DNA from: Bacteroidaceae bacterium
GTDB taxonomy: Bacteria; Bacteroidota; Bacteroidia; Bacteroidales; Bacteroidaceae
Length of the DNA stretch: 40,454 nucleotides
NCBI GenBank assembly: GCA_016291905.1
Contig: JAEEZS010000008.1
Span: forward strand, 1 to 40,454
Direction of reading: 5' to 3'
The notes below the pieces were generated by a model. It ran no database searches. It had not been told where the DNA came from and saw only the letters and a program-made list of their open reading frames with translations. Positions within the stretch are counted from its first letter, which is position 1. Each line of letters starts with the position of its first letter. The position numbers were made by a program, and so were the translations under genes. This document shows positions 9,470 to 18,892 of this stretch, piece after piece.

Positions 9470-9536
9470 ATTCAAAAAACACCCATTTCATCGGGAGTAA
9501 CCAAGAAAAATCAACTACAAAAGATTAAGAGAGAAT

Positions 9537-11594
9537 ATGGAAGAAAAGAAATTCAAGAGAACTCTGGTGACCTCGGCGCTACCGTATGCCAACGGTCCCG
9601 TCCACATCGGCCATTTGGCTGGAGTGTATGTCCCTGCCGACATCTATGTCCGCTACTTGCGTCTGAAAGGCGAAAACGTCCTTTTCATCGGAGGAAGCGA
9701 CGAACACGGCGTACCCGTCACCATCCGTGCGAAGAAGGAGGGATGCACGCCGCAGGATGTAGTTGACCGTTATCATAAGCTCATCAAGGAGTCGTTTGAG
9801 GGCTTCGGCATCTCGTTCGACGTGTATAGCCGCACTACCAGCGCCACCCATCATAAGCTGGCCAGCGACTTCTTCCGCAAGCTCTATGACGACGGGAAGT
9901 TCGTCGAGATGGAGAGCGAGCAGTTCTACGACGAGGAGGCTCACCAGTTCCTCACCGACCGAAACATCGTGGGTGAATGTCCTCGCTGCCACGCTGATGG
10001 TGCTTACGGCGACCAATGCGAGAAGTGCGGTAGCACCCTCTCACCCGAGGAGCTTATCAATCCGCGCAACGCCCTTACCGGCAATCCGCTCGTCAAGCGC
10101 AAAACCTCTCATTGGTATCTGCCGCTCGACCAATACCAGCCTTGGCTGGAGAAATGGATTCTGGAGGAGCACAAGGAGTGGCGTCCGAATGTCTATGGCC
10201 AATGTAAGAGCTGGCTCGATGGCGGGTTGCATCCCCGTGCCGTCACCCGCGACCTCGACTGGGGCATCCCCGTGCCCGTTGAAGGCGCCGAGGGCAAGGT
10301 GCTCTACGTCTGGTTCGACGCCCCCATCGGCTACATTTCCAATACCAAAGAGCTCTGCGATGCTCATCCTGAACTGGGCAGCTGGGAGACGTGGTGGAAA
10401 GACCCCGAGACGCGCCTCATCCACTTCATCGGCAAAGACAATATCGTCTTCCATTGCATTGTCTTCCCCTCCATGCTCAAGGCCGAAGGCAGCTACATCC
10501 TGCCCGACAACGTGCCCTCCAACGAGTTCCTCAACCTCGAGGACGACAAAATCAGCACCTCGCGCAATTGGGCTGTGTGGCTCAACGAATACCTCGTCGA
10601 TTTCCCCGGCAAGCAGGACGTGCTGCGCTATGTACTTACCGCCAACGCCCCCGAGACAAAAGACAACAACTTTACGTGGAAGGACTTCCAGGCCCGCAAC
10701 AACAACGAGCTCGTTGCCATCTACGGCAACTTCATCAACCGTGCGTTGGTGCTAACGCAGAAGTATTTCGAAGGGCGCGTGCCTGAGCGCGGAGCGTGGA
10801 CGGACTACGATCGTGAGACGGTAGAGGAGTTTATTGGCGTGAAGGCTGAAGTGGAGCGGCTGCTTGACGGCTTCAAGTTCCGCGAGGCACAGAAGGAGGC
10901 GATGAACCTCGCCCGCATCGGCAACAAGTATCTGGCTGATACCGAGCCTTGGAAGCTGGCAAAGACGGATATGGCACGCGTGGGCACCATCCTCAACCTC
11001 GCTCTGCAGTTGGCTGCCAACCTCGCCATAGCTTTCGAGCCATTCCTGCCTTTCAGCAGCAAGAAACTGCGCGGCATGTTGGGCATGGAAAGCTTCCGCT
11101 GGGAAGACCTTGGAAGCACCGATTTGCTGCCCGAGGGCCATGCTCTGGGCAAGGCTGAGCTGCTGTTTGAGAAAATCGATGATGATGTCATCGATGCCCA
11201 GGTGCAGAAACTCCTTGACACGAAGCGCGCCAACAAAGAGCAGAACTATCGTGCCAATCCCGTAAAAAACCCCGTTTCCATCGAGGAATTTGCCAAATTG
11301 GACATCCGCGTAGGTACTGTCCTAGACTGCCAGCGCGTGCCGAAAGCCGACAAGCTCCTGCAGTTCACCATTGCCGACGGCCTCGACAACCGTACCATCC
11401 TCAGCGGCATCGCCCAATACTATAAGCCCGAAGACCTCGTAGGCAAACAGGTGCTATTCATCGCCAACCTCGAGCCACGCAAGATTCGCGGCATCGTGAG
11501 TCAAGGCATGCTGCTCAGCGCCGTCGACATTGACGGAAACCTCTCGCTCACTACATTGGAGCATGAACTGAAGCCCGGCAGCGAAGTCTGCTAA
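9537..11594 (+). CDS. metG: Methionyl-tRNA synthetase
   Basis: Charges tRNA-Met with methionine. The Rossmann catalytic core has the HIGH motif as HIGH at 23-26. The zinc knuckle has two CxxC pairs (148/151 and 161/164). The KMSKS loop appears as KISTS at 338-342, a divergence from the textbook motif that is common in MetG enzymes. An anticodon-binding helical domain follows, then a C-terminal EMAP/Trbp-like tRNA-binding OB domain ('[21 protein letters not shown]', about 580-685). Length of 685 is typical for the dimeric form. It lies 67 bases after yifB with no promoter box seen in the gap, and is convergent with recG. Confidence 0.97.
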   Translation: MEEKKFKRTLVTSALPYANGPVHIGHLAGVYVPADIYVRYLRLKGENVLFIGGSDEHGVPVTIRAKKEGCTPQDVVDRYHKLIKESFEGFGISFDVYSRTTSATHHKLASDFFRKLYDDGKFVEMESEQFYDEEAHQFLTDRNIVGECPRCHADGAYGDQCEKCGSTLSPEELINPRNALTGNPLVKRKTSHWYLPLDQYQPWLEKWILEEHKEWRPNVYGQCKSWLDGGLHPRAVTRDLDWGIPVPVEGAEGKVLYVWFDAPIGYISNTKELCDAHPELGSWETWWKDPETRLIHFIGKDNIVFHCIVFPSMLKAEGSYILPDNVPSNEFLNLEDDKISTSRNWAVWLNEYLVDFPGKQDVLRYVLTANAPETKDNNFTWKDFQARNNNELVAIYGNFINRALVLTQKYFEGRVPERGAWTDYDRETVEEFIGVKAEVERLLDGFKFREAQKEAMNLARIGNKYLADTEPWKLAKTDMARVGTILNLALQLAANLAIAFEPFLPFSSKKLRGMLGMESFRWEDLGSTDLLPEGHALGKAELLFEKIDDDVIDAQVQKLLDTKRANKEQNYRANPVKNPVSIEEFAKLDIRVGTVLDCQRVPKADKLLQFTIADGLDNRTILSGIAQYYKPEDLVGKQVLFIANLEPRKIRGIVSQGMLLSAVDIDGNLSLTTLEHELKPGSEVC

Positions 11595-11620
11595 CTGCCG
11601 TTCAGCCGTTTGTTATTGTA

Positions 11621-11700
11621 CCAAAGCGCTTGGGACACGTGTCCTAACCCGTTGGGACACCTTACCCAACCCGTTAGGACACGTGTCCTAACGGCTTTGG
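11621..11700. terminator. Three-unit hairpin array between convergent metG and recG
   Basis: Three units of about 22 bases are visible. Units 1 and 3 each contain the perfect 12-bp palindrome GGACACGTGTCC (11633-11644 and 11677-11688). The middle unit (11651-11670) has the form GTTGGG...CCCAAC. The outer edges also pair (CCAAAGC 11621-11627 with GCTTTGG 11694-11700), so the entire block can fold as one large dyad. Its place between converging genes suggests a bidirectional transcription barrier. There is no T run, so this role is inferred. Confidence 0.55.
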
Positions 11701-11733
11701 GAGATAAGAACGTTTGCTTTTCACCTCCATATA

Positions 11734-13830
11734 TCAAGAAATGGCACTCCAGTTGACATTGGTTTTGCGGCGGAGGCGGAGTTGCTGCCAAAGGATGTGG
11801 TTTTCGGGACGTGATTCGTCGGGGTCGTCATCAAGGAGGCGAAGGGCGATGTCGCGGACATGCTGAAGAAGAATGCCGTCACGGGCGAGGTTGGCGATGT
11901 GAAGGTCAAAGGCTATGCCGCTTTGCTGGGTACCTTCAAGGTCGCCCGGACCGCGCAGCTTGAGGTCAGCCTCAGCAATTTCAAAACCATCAGTGGTGCG
12001 CGTCATAATATCGATGCGCTTGCGGCTCTCGTCGGAGAGTTCATAGGAGGTAACAAGGATGCAATAACTCTGGTCGGCACCTCTCCCCACACGTCCGCGC
12101 AACTGATGGAGTTGCGAGAGGCCGAAACGCTCGGCGTTCTGTATGACCATGATACTGGCATTGGGGACGTTGACGCCCACCTCGATGACGGTGGTGGCAA
12201 CCATAATCTGCGTTTCACCACGAACAAAGCGCTGCATCTCAGCCTCCTTCTCAGCGGGTTTCAGACGCCCGTGCACCATGCTGACGGCATACTCAGGGAA
12301 GACTTCACAAATCGTTCGGTAGCCGTCCTCAAGGTTTTTGAGATCCAGTTTTTCACTCTCCTTAATGAGGGGATAAACGATATAGACCTGCCGGCCAGCA
12401 TTAATCTGATTGCGCATGAACTGGTAGAGCGAGGCGCGCTGGGTGTCGTAGCGGTGCTCGGTATAGACGGGCTTGCGGCCTGGGGGCAGTTCATCGATGA
12501 CGGAGACGTCAAGGTCACCGTAAAGCGTCATAGCTAGGGTGCGGGGAATGGGGGTGGCCGTCATAACCAGCACGTGGGGAAGAAAGTCGTTCTTGCTCCA
12601 GAGCTTGGCGCGCTGGGCAACGCCGAAACGGTGCTGCTCATCAACGACGACAAGGCCGAGGGAGGCGAAGCTCACTGTATCCTCCAACACGGCGTGGGTG
12701 GCAATAAGGAGATTGACGCTGCCGTCTTCAAGACCACTGAGAATAGGGGCACGACGACATCCCTTGACGCTGCCCGTGAGAAGTTCCACGCGGACAGGAA
12801 GCCCCTCGAGCAGGGTGCGGATGGTGGCGTAGTGCTGTTCGGCAAGGATTTCTGTAGGAGCCATGATGCAGGCCTGATAGCCATTACCGATAGCGATGAG
12901 CATGACCATGAGGGCCACAAGTGTCTTGCCGCTGCCGACGTCGCCCTGCAGGAGGCGGTTCATCTGACGCCCGCTGTTCATGTCGGCACGCATCTCGCGA
13001 ATGACTCGTTTCTGAGCCTCAGTCAGCGGGAAGGGGAGCTTTTCGTTGTAGAATGAATTAAACAGCTGTCCGACGACGGTGAAGCAAAGTCCCTGACTTT
13101 TCTGCTGTCTCAATCGAGCATAGCGCAGGATATCAAGCTGAATGTAAAAAAGCTCTTCGAACTTCAGCCGGTACTCGGCACGACGCAGCTGCTCGGGGTT
13201 CTCAGGGAAATGCATGCAGCGGAGGGCTTCGTCGAGCGGCATGAGGTGGTGTTCCTGCACGAAATAGTCGGGCAACGTCTCGGGAACAGGCTCTTTAAGT
13301 ACGCTGAAGAGGGTGCGCATCAGCTTCTCCATGCCGCCCGAGCTGAGGTTCATGCGCTTCATGCGCTCCGTGGTGTTGTAATAAGGACGGAGGCCCATGC
13401 CGGAGATATCGAGGCCTTCAGCGGGGTCGATATCAGGGTGAGCGATGTTGATGCGGCCGTTGAAAACGGTAGGCTTTCCGAAGACGATGAACTCCTTGCC
13501 GATGATGTAGCGTTTCTGGATGTACTTCCCGTACTGAAACCAGACGAGGTCGATGATGCCGGTGCCGTCGGAAAAATGGGCAATGGTGCGTTCCTTACGA
13601 CCCGTGCCAACAATCTCATAGCTGAGAATCTTGCCTCGCAGCTGAATGTAGGGCATGTTGCCGTCTATCTCGTGGATGTAATAGAGACGGCTACGGTCGA
13701 TGTGCTTGTAGGGAAAGTAATAGAGGAGGTCGTTGAGTGTGGTGATGCCCAACTCCTTACGCAGCATTTCGGCACGCTGCGGGCCGACGCCGGAGAGATA
13801 CTGGATGTCGGTATGGGCAAGGGTGCTCAT
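11734..13830 (-). CDS. recG: ATP-dependent DNA helicase RecG
   Basis: Superfamily 2 helicase that remodels stalled forks and Holliday junctions. The N-terminal helix-hairpin-helix-like start '[14 protein letters not shown]' is followed by the wedge OB fold. Then come the helicase core with Walker A GDVGSGKT (about 293-300), the DEQH box '[13 protein letters not shown]', '[21 protein letters not shown]', and motifs V/VI '[14 protein letters not shown]' and '[12 protein letters not shown]'. It is 698 residues, full length. The start ATG overlaps the ispD stop by 4 bases (ATGA), showing translational coupling in the operon. It is the last gene of the pdxJ-recG unit. Confidence 0.98.
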   Translation of the reverse strand: MSTLAHTDIQYLSGVGPQRAEMLRKELGITTLNDLLYYFPYKHIDRSRLYYIHEIDGNMPYIQLRGKILSYEIVGTGRKERTIAHFSDGTGIIDLVWFQYGKYIQKRYIIGKEFIVFGKPTVFNGRINIAHPDIDPAEGLDISGMGLRPYYNTTERMKRMNLSSGGMEKLMRTLFSVLKEPVPETLPDYFVQEHHLMPLDEALRCMHFPENPEQLRRAEYRLKFEELFYIQLDILRYARLRQQKSQGLCFTVVGQLFNSFYNEKLPFPLTEAQKRVIREMRADMNSGRQMNRLLQGDVGSGKTLVALMVMLIAIGNGYQACIMAPTEILAEQHYATIRTLLEGLPVRVELLTGSVKGCRRAPILSGLEDGSVNLLIATHAVLEDTVSFASLGLVVVDEQHRFGVAQRAKLWSKNDFLPHVLVMTATPIPRTLAMTLYGDLDVSVIDELPPGRKPVYTEHRYDTQRASLYQFMRNQINAGRQVYIVYPLIKESEKLDLKNLEDGYRTICEVFPEYAVSMVHGRLKPAEKEAEMQRFVRGETQIMVATTVIEVGVNVPNASIMVIQNAERFGLSQLHQLRGRVGRGADQSYCILVTSYELSDESRKRIDIMTRTTDGFEIAEADLKLRGPGDLEGTQQSGIAFDLHIANLARDGILLQHVRDIALRLLDDDPDESRPENHILWQQLRLRRKTNVNWSAIS

Positions 13831-14534
13831 AGAATCTCAGCCACAGCGAGGTCGTAGGGAGTGGTAATCTTTATGTTCTCGCGGTTGCCCTCAACAAGGG
13901 TGACAGGATGTCCCAGAGCTTCAACCACAGAGGCATCGTCGGTAAAGGCTTCGGAATAGGGCTGGGCATAGGCATCTCGCAAAAGACCAAGACGGAAGGT
14001 CTGGGGAGTCTGCACAAGCCGATAGCGGTTGCGGGGGACGGTGCGGTTTTTCGATCCTCCCACATCATCAAGCACTTCACGCAGGGTTTCCACAACAGGA
14101 ATGACAGGAAGCGCGGCACCATCACGTTCGGCAGCCTCGAAACAGGCGGCGATGACTTCGTGGGAAACGAACGGACGCACACCGTCGTGAACGGCGACAA
14201 GCGACTCGAGACTTGCGGGCTGCCCATCAGGTTGTCCATTCAATAAGGCTTGCAAACCGTTGCGGACAGAGTGAAAACGGGTTTCGCCTCCGCTAACTAT
14301 GGTGTGGGGCACACGGAACACATACTCCCGACAAAGGCGTTCCCAATACACCTGCTGGCTTTCGGGCAAAACAAGAATGAGCGGCATGGAAGAGTCGAAG
14401 GAGTGGAAGTTCTCCAACGTAAGCATGAGCAGAGGGCGTCCCTGAACGGCGAGGAACTGCTTGGGGGTGTCGCTTCCCATGCGCAGCCCTTTGCCTCCTG
14501 CCACAATGATGGCGTATCTTTGCGTTCCCTCCAC
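13827..14534 (-). CDS. ispD: 2-C-methyl-D-erythritol 4-phosphate cytidylyltransferase
   Basis: Transfers CMP to MEP in the non-mevalonate isoprenoid pathway. The nucleotide-binding loop '[17 protein letters not shown]' (about 12-28), '[12 protein letters not shown]' and the C-terminal '[32 protein letters not shown]' are characteristic of IspD. Length of 235 is normal. It overlaps recG by 4 bases and lies 12 bases after the DJ-1-like gene, inside the minus-strand operon. Confidence 0.96.
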   Translation of the reverse strand: MEGTQRYAIIVAGGKGLRMGSDTPKQFLAVQGRPLLMLTLENFHSFDSSMPLILVLPESQQVYWERLCREYVFRVPHTIVSGGETRFHSVRNGLQALLNGQPDGQPASLESLVAVHDGVRPFVSHEVIAACFEAAERDGAALPVIPVVETLREVLDDVGGSKNRTVPRNRYRLVQTPQTFRLGLLRDAYAQPYSEAFTDDASVVEALGHPVTLVEGNRENIKITTPYDLAVAEIL

Positions 14535-14546
14535 GGCCCCGTCTCT

Positions 14547-15122
14547 TTAGCCTCTGACCTCTAATGTCCGGCCAAACATCATGCCGGAACGGATTTCGTC
14601 AGCTTTTTCCCTGCCGCAGAACTGCTCGACTAACGCAAAGCCGAGAGCGGGTGCTGCAGCCGGGCCGCAACCCGTGAGGAGCGTATCGCCGTCCTTGACA
14701 ATAAGGGCGTTGTCATTTATTTCGGCACCTTTCAGATGTTCTTCAAAACCTGGATAGCAAGTAGCAGGGCGTCCATTCAGCAAACCCAGCTCACCTAGCA
14801 CGGCAGGAGCTGCACAGATAGCTGCCAAGGGGGTACCTTCGCGGTGCTTCTTCTCAAGCAGTTCGCAGAGCGGTTCGCAGTTCAGCAGGTTAGCTGCTCC
14901 AGGCATACCGCCAGGGAGGAAGAGCAGGGCGGCATCATCGTAGTCGCAAAGGCCAAAAATGGTGTCAGCCATAACAGGGATGCCATGTGCACCAACGACG
15001 GTGAGGTCTTCGTAGATGGAGACGGTGACGACGTCGAGCTCGGCACGACGCATGATATCAACAGGAGTCAATGCCTCGATTTCTTCGAAACCTTCGGCAA
15101 GAAAAACATAGACTTTCTTCAT
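14547..15122 (-). CDS. DJ-1/PfpI family protein
   Basis: DJ-1-type member of the glutamine amidotransferase-like superfamily, about 191 residues. The conserved acidic residue is Glu16 in 'AEGFEEIEA'. The nucleophile-elbow cysteine is Cys103 in 'AAICAAPAVLG'. 'LPGGMPGAANL' forms the oxyanion loop and 'GCGPAAAPALGFALVE' is the family C-terminal motif. Members act as glyoxalase-III-like or protein-repair enzymes or redox sensors; which applies here cannot be read from sequence. It lies 10 bases after tonB and 12 before ispD in a tight operon. Confidence 0.9.
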   Translation of the reverse strand: MKKVYVFLAEGFEEIEALTPVDIMRRAELDVVTVSIYEDLTVVGAHGIPVMADTIFGLCDYDDAALLFLPGGMPGAANLLNCEPLCELLEKKHREGTPLAAICAAPAVLGELGLLNGRPATCYPGFEEHLKGAEINDNALIVKDGDTLLTGCGPAAAPALGFALVEQFCGREKADEIRSGMMFGRTLEVRG

Positions 15123-15132
15123 GGGTAGGATT

Positions 15133-15906
15133 TTATTGCAATTTGAAATAGTAGGTAATGGAGCCTATCTGGTTTTCTGTCTCTTCAACAGCGTTAAACC
15201 TTGCTTTCTTAGCCGCGTTAATAGCAGCCTGACGCAACTGCGGGTTAGAGGTTTTGGTACGAAGGCTGATGGTAGCAGAGATGACCTCTCCAGCGGGATT
15301 GACGGTGATTGCGACAACCACGGTACCTTCGTCCTGCACGTTCTCGGTGGGTTTGGGAAGTTCGCCCTCCAAGGTACGGTCGCCGAGATCCCATGTTCCG
15401 TATCGTCCGCTTCCGCTGGCGCTGACGGACTCGGCACTTCCTGTCACGGCACCCTGCGTGCCGGCTTGAGCAGCTTGTTCCGTGCTACCTTTAGCTGTCA
15501 TCTCGGTGCTCTTACCGAAGGCGTTAGCCATAGCAGCGGCAGCAGCTTCAGCAGCTTTTTTCTCCGCTTCGGCGCGTTTGCGGGCCTCAATCTGCTCTGC
15601 CGTTTCAATAACGACCGTTTCCTCCGTCTCCTGCGAAATAATCGGCTCTTCGGGAACAGGAGGAGCGGTGTTTTCAATAGCTTCAGGCGTAGGGGTTATC
15701 TCAGGCTGAATAGTCTTCACCTCTGTAAAGCGATAGTCCTCCTGCGTACCTTTTGCCAGGCTAACGTCGCCAAGCGTCACCTCCATGCCGCTCTCGCTCA
15801 GGTGTGCAGGGACACGCATGATGACGGTCAGCAACAGCAGCAGCAACAGGGCGTGAATAACCAACGTCCCTACGATGCCTGTTATTTTTGACGAGTCTAC
15901 TTTCAC
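15133..15906 (-). CDS. tonB: TonB-like energy-transducing protein
   Basis: Periplasm-spanning protein that transmits proton-motive force from ExbB-ExbD to outer-membrane transporters. One N-terminal membrane anchor (about residues 8-30, rich in Leu) is followed by a Pro/Glu- and Ala/Glu/Lys-rich linker ('EARKRAEAEKKAAEAAAA'). The C-terminal TonB-like domain (about 165-257) has 'VVVAITVNPAGEVISATIS' and ends 'GSITYYFKLQ'. The start is a GTG overlapping the exbD stop (TAGTG, one shared base), so translation is probably coupled. Its size (257 residues) is normal. Confidence 0.9.
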   Translation of the reverse strand: MKVDSSKITGIVGTLVIHALLLLLLLTVIMRVPAHLSESGMEVTLGDVSLAKGTQEDYRFTEVKTIQPEITPTPEAIENTAPPVPEEPIISQETEETVVIETAEQIEARKRAEAEKKAAEAAAAAMANAFGKSTEMTAKGSTEQAAQAGTQGAVTGSAESVSASGSGRYGTWDLGDRTLEGELPKPTENVQDEGTVVVAITVNPAGEVISATISLRTKTSNPQLRQAAINAAKKARFNAVEETENQIGSITYYFKLQ

Positions 15907-16325
15907 TATCTCTTTTTATCTGGTTTACGGGTGGCAAGCACCATCTTGTAATTATTATCGTTGGCAATGTTCAACACATTGACAATCTCGCGGTAGGGTA
16001 CACGTTCGTCGGCATAAAGGGCGACAAACATCTCCGGCTCCTCGGATGCACGCTCAGCCAAAAAGGCAGGCAGTTCGTCGAGGGTAATGGGCATCTCATC
16101 CTTGTTACCGAAAGCGGCGTAGTAGTTGAGGTCCTTGTCGATGATGACGCGCGTCAGCGGTTTGGCGGAGGTCTGCTGTTTCCCTTGCGGCAGCAACACC
16201 TTGATGGCATTGGGCGACACCATAGTGGACGTTATCATAAAGAATATCAGCAACAAGAAGATGATATCCGTCATGGACGCCATGCTGAACGCCGGATTGA
16301 TTTTATTCTTTCGCTTCAGGGCCAT
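15906..16325 (-). CDS. exbD: ExbD/TolR-family biopolymer transport protein
   Basis: Proton-channel partner of ExbB in the TonB energising complex. A single N-terminal membrane segment (about 15-37, 'SMASMTDIIFLLLIFFMITS') carries the conserved Asp (in MTDI) needed for proton coupling. A short periplasmic domain follows. It is 139 residues, normal for ExbD. It starts 5 bases after exbB stops and overlaps tonB by one base. Confidence 0.93.
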   Translation of the reverse strand: MALKRKNKINPAFSMASMTDIIFLLLIFFMITSTMVSPNAIKVLLPQGKQQTSAKPLTRVIIDKDLNYYAAFGNKDEMPITLDELPAFLAERASEEPEMFVALYADERVPYREIVNVLNIANDNNYKMVLATRKPDKKR

Positions 16326-16330
16326 AATGC

Positions 16331-17032
16331 TTAGTCTTTAATCATGTCCATGAATGAAAGCGTCTGAGCCTCAAGCCAGTTGGTGATGCTATCCACACGT
16401 GAGACGAGGTAGTTGTAGGCAAACATGGCGATAATGCCGACGATAAGTCCGCCCACGGTGGTGATCATGGCCTGATAGATGCCACTGGAGAGCAGGGTAA
16501 TATCAATGTTATTACCCGCGTTGGCCATCTCCCAGAAGGCGCGCACCATACCGAGCACTGTGCCAAGGAATCCGATCATCGGAGCACCGCTGGAGATGGT
16601 AGCCATGATGGAAAGGCCCTTCTCAAGCTTGGCAACCTCAAGGTTGCCGGCATTGTCGATAGAGGCACGGATGTCAGCCGTGGGACGGCCCAGACGTTCC
16701 AATCCCTTTTCAATCATGTTGGCGATGGGGCTGCCCGTGACACGGCAGAAGTTGATGGCGGATTTCGTGTCGCCATTCTGCACATAGTCGCGGATGCGGT
16801 CCATGAACGAAGTATCGACGCGACGGGCTTTCTTGAGCACCGTCAAGCGTTCGAAGAAAATGTAGAAGCAGATGACGGAAAGGATAGCCAGGATAAGCAT
16901 TATCCAGCCTCCCTTCAAGGTCATATCCCAAAGGTTCATCGTATTGCCTGTTTCTACTATTTCTGTCAGGACAGGGTTGTCTGTCAATTCTGAGGCCGCA
17001 GCCTGCAAAGTTTCTGCTTGGAGGAATAACAT
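16331..17032 (-). CDS. exbB: MotA/TolQ/ExbB proton channel family protein
   Basis: Inner-membrane proton channel subunit. The first membrane helix (about 42-62, 'GGWIMLILAILSVICFYIFF') precedes a cytoplasmic helical region with 'GSPIANMIEKGLERLG'. The paired helices are at about 140-165 ('SGAPMIGFLGTVLGMVRAF') and 180-210 ('GIYQAMITTVGGLIVGIIAMFAYN'), which is the typical ExbB signature region. Length of 233 is normal. It leads the exbB-exbD-tonB set and follows pdxJ by 43 bases. Confidence 0.94.
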   Translation of the reverse strand: MLFLQAETLQAAASELTDNPVLTEIVETGNTMNLWDMTLKGGWIMLILAILSVICFYIFFERLTVLKKARRVDTSFMDRIRDYVQNGDTKSAINFCRVTGSPIANMIEKGLERLGRPTADIRASIDNAGNLEVAKLEKGLSIMATISSGAPMIGFLGTVLGMVRAFWEMANAGNNIDITLLSSGIYQAMITTVGGLIVGIIAMFAYNYLVSRVDSITNWLEAQTLSFMDMIKD

Positions 17033-17075
17033 TTCTTTTCTATGATTTACGATTGAACAATATGCATGTGTAGAG

Positions 17076-17789
17076 TTACTCTAAGCATTGCTTGTATTGC
17101 TTGATGGTTTCGGCAATGCCCAGATAGAGGGCATCACAGACGAGCTGATGCCCGATAGAGACTTCTTCCACCCAGGGAATCTGTTCGTGGAAGTAGCGAA
17201 GGTTCTGCAGGCTGAGGTCGTGCCCGGCATTGAGTCCCAGTCCACAAGTGCGTGCTCTCTGGGCGGCTTCGAGGAAAGGAGCGATAGCAGCCTCGCGGTT
17301 AGCGGTATAGACTGCGGCATAGGGCTCGGTATAGAGCTCTATGCGGTCGGTGCCGGTCTTAGCTGCGGCCTCCACCTGCTCGCGCTCGGCGTTGATGAAG
17401 ATAGACGAGCGGATGCCTGCAGCCTGCAGCCTATCCACGATGCGGGAGAGGAAATCCACATTTCCCTTGACATCCCAGCCGTGGTTGGAGGTAATCTGAT
17501 CGGGGGAGTCCGGCACCAGCGTCACCTGGTCAGGACGCACACTCAGCACCAGCGCCATAAAGTCCTCCGAGGGATAGCCTTCGATATTCAGCTCCGTGTG
17601 AAGACGCGGGCGGAGAGCCAGCACATCGCTGCGACGGATATGACGCTCATCGGGACGGGGGTGCACGGTGATACCGTCAGCACCGAACGATTCACAATCA
17701 AGGGCAAACTTCAGCACATCGGGCCGGTTGCCCCCGCGAGCGTTGCGCAACGTAGCCACTTTATTGATGTTTACACTGAGTCGAGTCAT
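17076..17789 (-). CDS. pdxJ: Pyridoxine 5'-phosphate synthase
   Basis: TIM-barrel enzyme that condenses 1-deoxy-D-xylulose 5-phosphate with aminoacetone phosphate to pyridoxine 5'-phosphate. '[17 protein letters not shown]' at the start, '[16 protein letters not shown]', '[12 protein letters not shown]', '[18 protein letters not shown]', 'ELYTEPYA' and '[14 protein letters not shown]' are all classic PdxJ segments. Length 237 is normal. It is the first gene of the minus-strand operon and divergent from nadK. Confidence 0.98.
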   Translation of the reverse strand: MTRLSVNINKVATLRNARGGNRPDVLKFALDCESFGADGITVHPRPDERHIRRSDVLALRPRLHTELNIEGYPSEDFMALVLSVRPDQVTLVPDSPDQITSNHGWDVKGNVDFLSRIVDRLQAAGIRSSIFINAEREQVEAAAKTGTDRIELYTEPYAAVYTANREAAIAPFLEAAQRARTCGLGLNAGHDLSLQNLRYFHEQIPWVEEVSIGHQLVCDALYLGIAETIKQYKQCLE

Positions 17790-17823
17790 AATATTAATTA
17801 GGTATAAATCCTCTTTTTCGGTG

Positions 17824-17831
17824 CAAAGTTA
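17824..17831 (-). promoter_or_regulatory. Candidate -7 box for the pdxJ operon
   Basis: On the minus strand the sequence reads TAACTTTG, matching TAnnTTTG, 34 bases before the pdxJ start. No convincing TTTG lies 19-21 bases upstream, so the -33 half is weak. Confidence 0.5.
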
Positions 17832-17895
17832 AGCGTAAAAATGATTTTTACCTCTATTTATAGCATTTTTATGCTGTTCTTTTAGGAATTATTTA

Positions 17896-17903
17896 TATTT
17901 TTG
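17896..17903 (+). promoter_or_regulatory. Candidate -7 box for nadK
   Basis: TATTTTTG matches TAnnTTTG, 22 bases before the nadK start. The -33 half is not clear. Together with the box at 17824-17831 it makes a compact divergent promoter region of 136 bases. Confidence 0.5.
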
Positions 17904-17925
17904 CCATCGTTTTAAGATTGTACTT

Positions 17926-18729
17926 ATGAAATTCGTGCTCTTCGGACATACGATTAACTCCTCACGGGCGTCTGTTGCAGACAATTTGCTGGCACTTCTG
18001 AAGGCCCGTGGCGATGAAGTGACGGATGAACTGACGCCCGATGTGGATATGGTTATCAGTTTGGGCGGCGACGGCACCTTCTTGAAAGCAGCCGAGAAAG
18101 TGGGTGCTTCGGGCATCCCCATCGTCGGCATCAACACAGGCCATCTGGGCTTCCTTGCCGACGTGAGCACCGATGAAATGGACGATTTTTGGGATTGTAT
18201 CCATAAAGGACACTACGAAGTCCGAAGCCGGAGTGTGCTTCACACGGAGGTTTTCCAGCCGAAGCACGTCCACACAGACCCGATAGTTCTTCACGCGCTG
18301 AACGAGGTGGCTGTCACCAAACATGACAGTGCCTCCATGATTAGCATCAGGGCTTTTGTGAATGGGGAACTGCTTACTACCTATCGTTCTGACGGCCTGC
18401 TCGTTTGCACTCCTACGGGCTCCACGGCCTACTCACTCAGTGCAGGAGGGCCCATCATTCATCCGCAGTCCGACGTCATGCTACTCACCGCCGTGGCCCC
18501 TCATAGCCTCAACATGCGCCCCATCATCATCTCTGACGATAAGGAGATAGAGCTTGTCGTGGATAGCCGCAGCGGACATTTCCTGGTTGCTGCTGACGGA
18601 CAAAGCGCCAACTTCGATGCCGGCACACGCCTTGTCCTCCGTAAAGCGTCCTACCGAATCAACGTCGTCAAGCAGACGGGCAACACGTGGTTTCGCACCC
18701 TCCAGAAGAAGATGAACTGGGGAATTTAG
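17926..18729 (+). CDS. nadK: NAD kinase
   Basis: Phosphorylates NAD to NADP. The diagnostic GGDGT motif is at 47-51 in 'VISLGGDGTFLKAA'. 'GINTGHLGFLADV', 'YRSDGLLVCTPTGSTAYSLS', 'AGGPIIHP' and 'VAPHSLNMRPII' follow in family order. Length 267 is normal. It is divergently transcribed from pdxJ. A 163-base gap follows before the acyl-CoA synthetase, with no clear terminator. Confidence 0.97.
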   Translation: MKFVLFGHTINSSRASVADNLLALLKARGDEVTDELTPDVDMVISLGGDGTFLKAAEKVGASGIPIVGINTGHLGFLADVSTDEMDDFWDCIHKGHYEVRSRSVLHTEVFQPKHVHTDPIVLHALNEVAVTKHDSASMISIRAFVNGELLTTYRSDGLLVCTPTGSTAYSLSAGGPIIHPQSDVMLLTAVAPHSLNMRPIIISDDKEIELVVDSRSGHFLVAADGQSANFDAGTRLVLRKASYRINVVKQTGNTWFRTLQKKMNWGI

Positions 18730-18855
18730 CCGTTTTTCGCCTTTTTGCTTTTCCGATTTCACCCCTGAATGGCGGATTTCGCCCCATATTTCCGTATTTT
18801 ATCCCTTTGCCTTCGTTTTTGGCCAATAAAAATCGAAAATGTTAAAATAAAGTGC

Positions 18856-18863
18856 GACCTTTG
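18856..18863 (+). promoter_or_regulatory. Weak candidate -7 box for the acyl-CoA synthetase
   Basis: GACCTTTG followed by CA differs from TAnnTTTG at one position and lies 29 bases before the start codon. No TTTG is found at -33. The remaining gap after nadK shows nothing else recognisable. Confidence 0.35.
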
Positions 18864-18892
18864 CAGCCGAAATTCAAAAATCAGTTGTAAAA

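Noticed and set aside
11621..11700. Possible CRISPR array between metG and recG
   Set aside because: Only three units, each palindromic and contiguous without unique spacers, and no cas genes anywhere in the window.
18769..18787. Small GGCG/CGCC hairpin after nadK as a terminator
   Set aside because: A stem of only 4-6 bp without a T tract, too weak to call.
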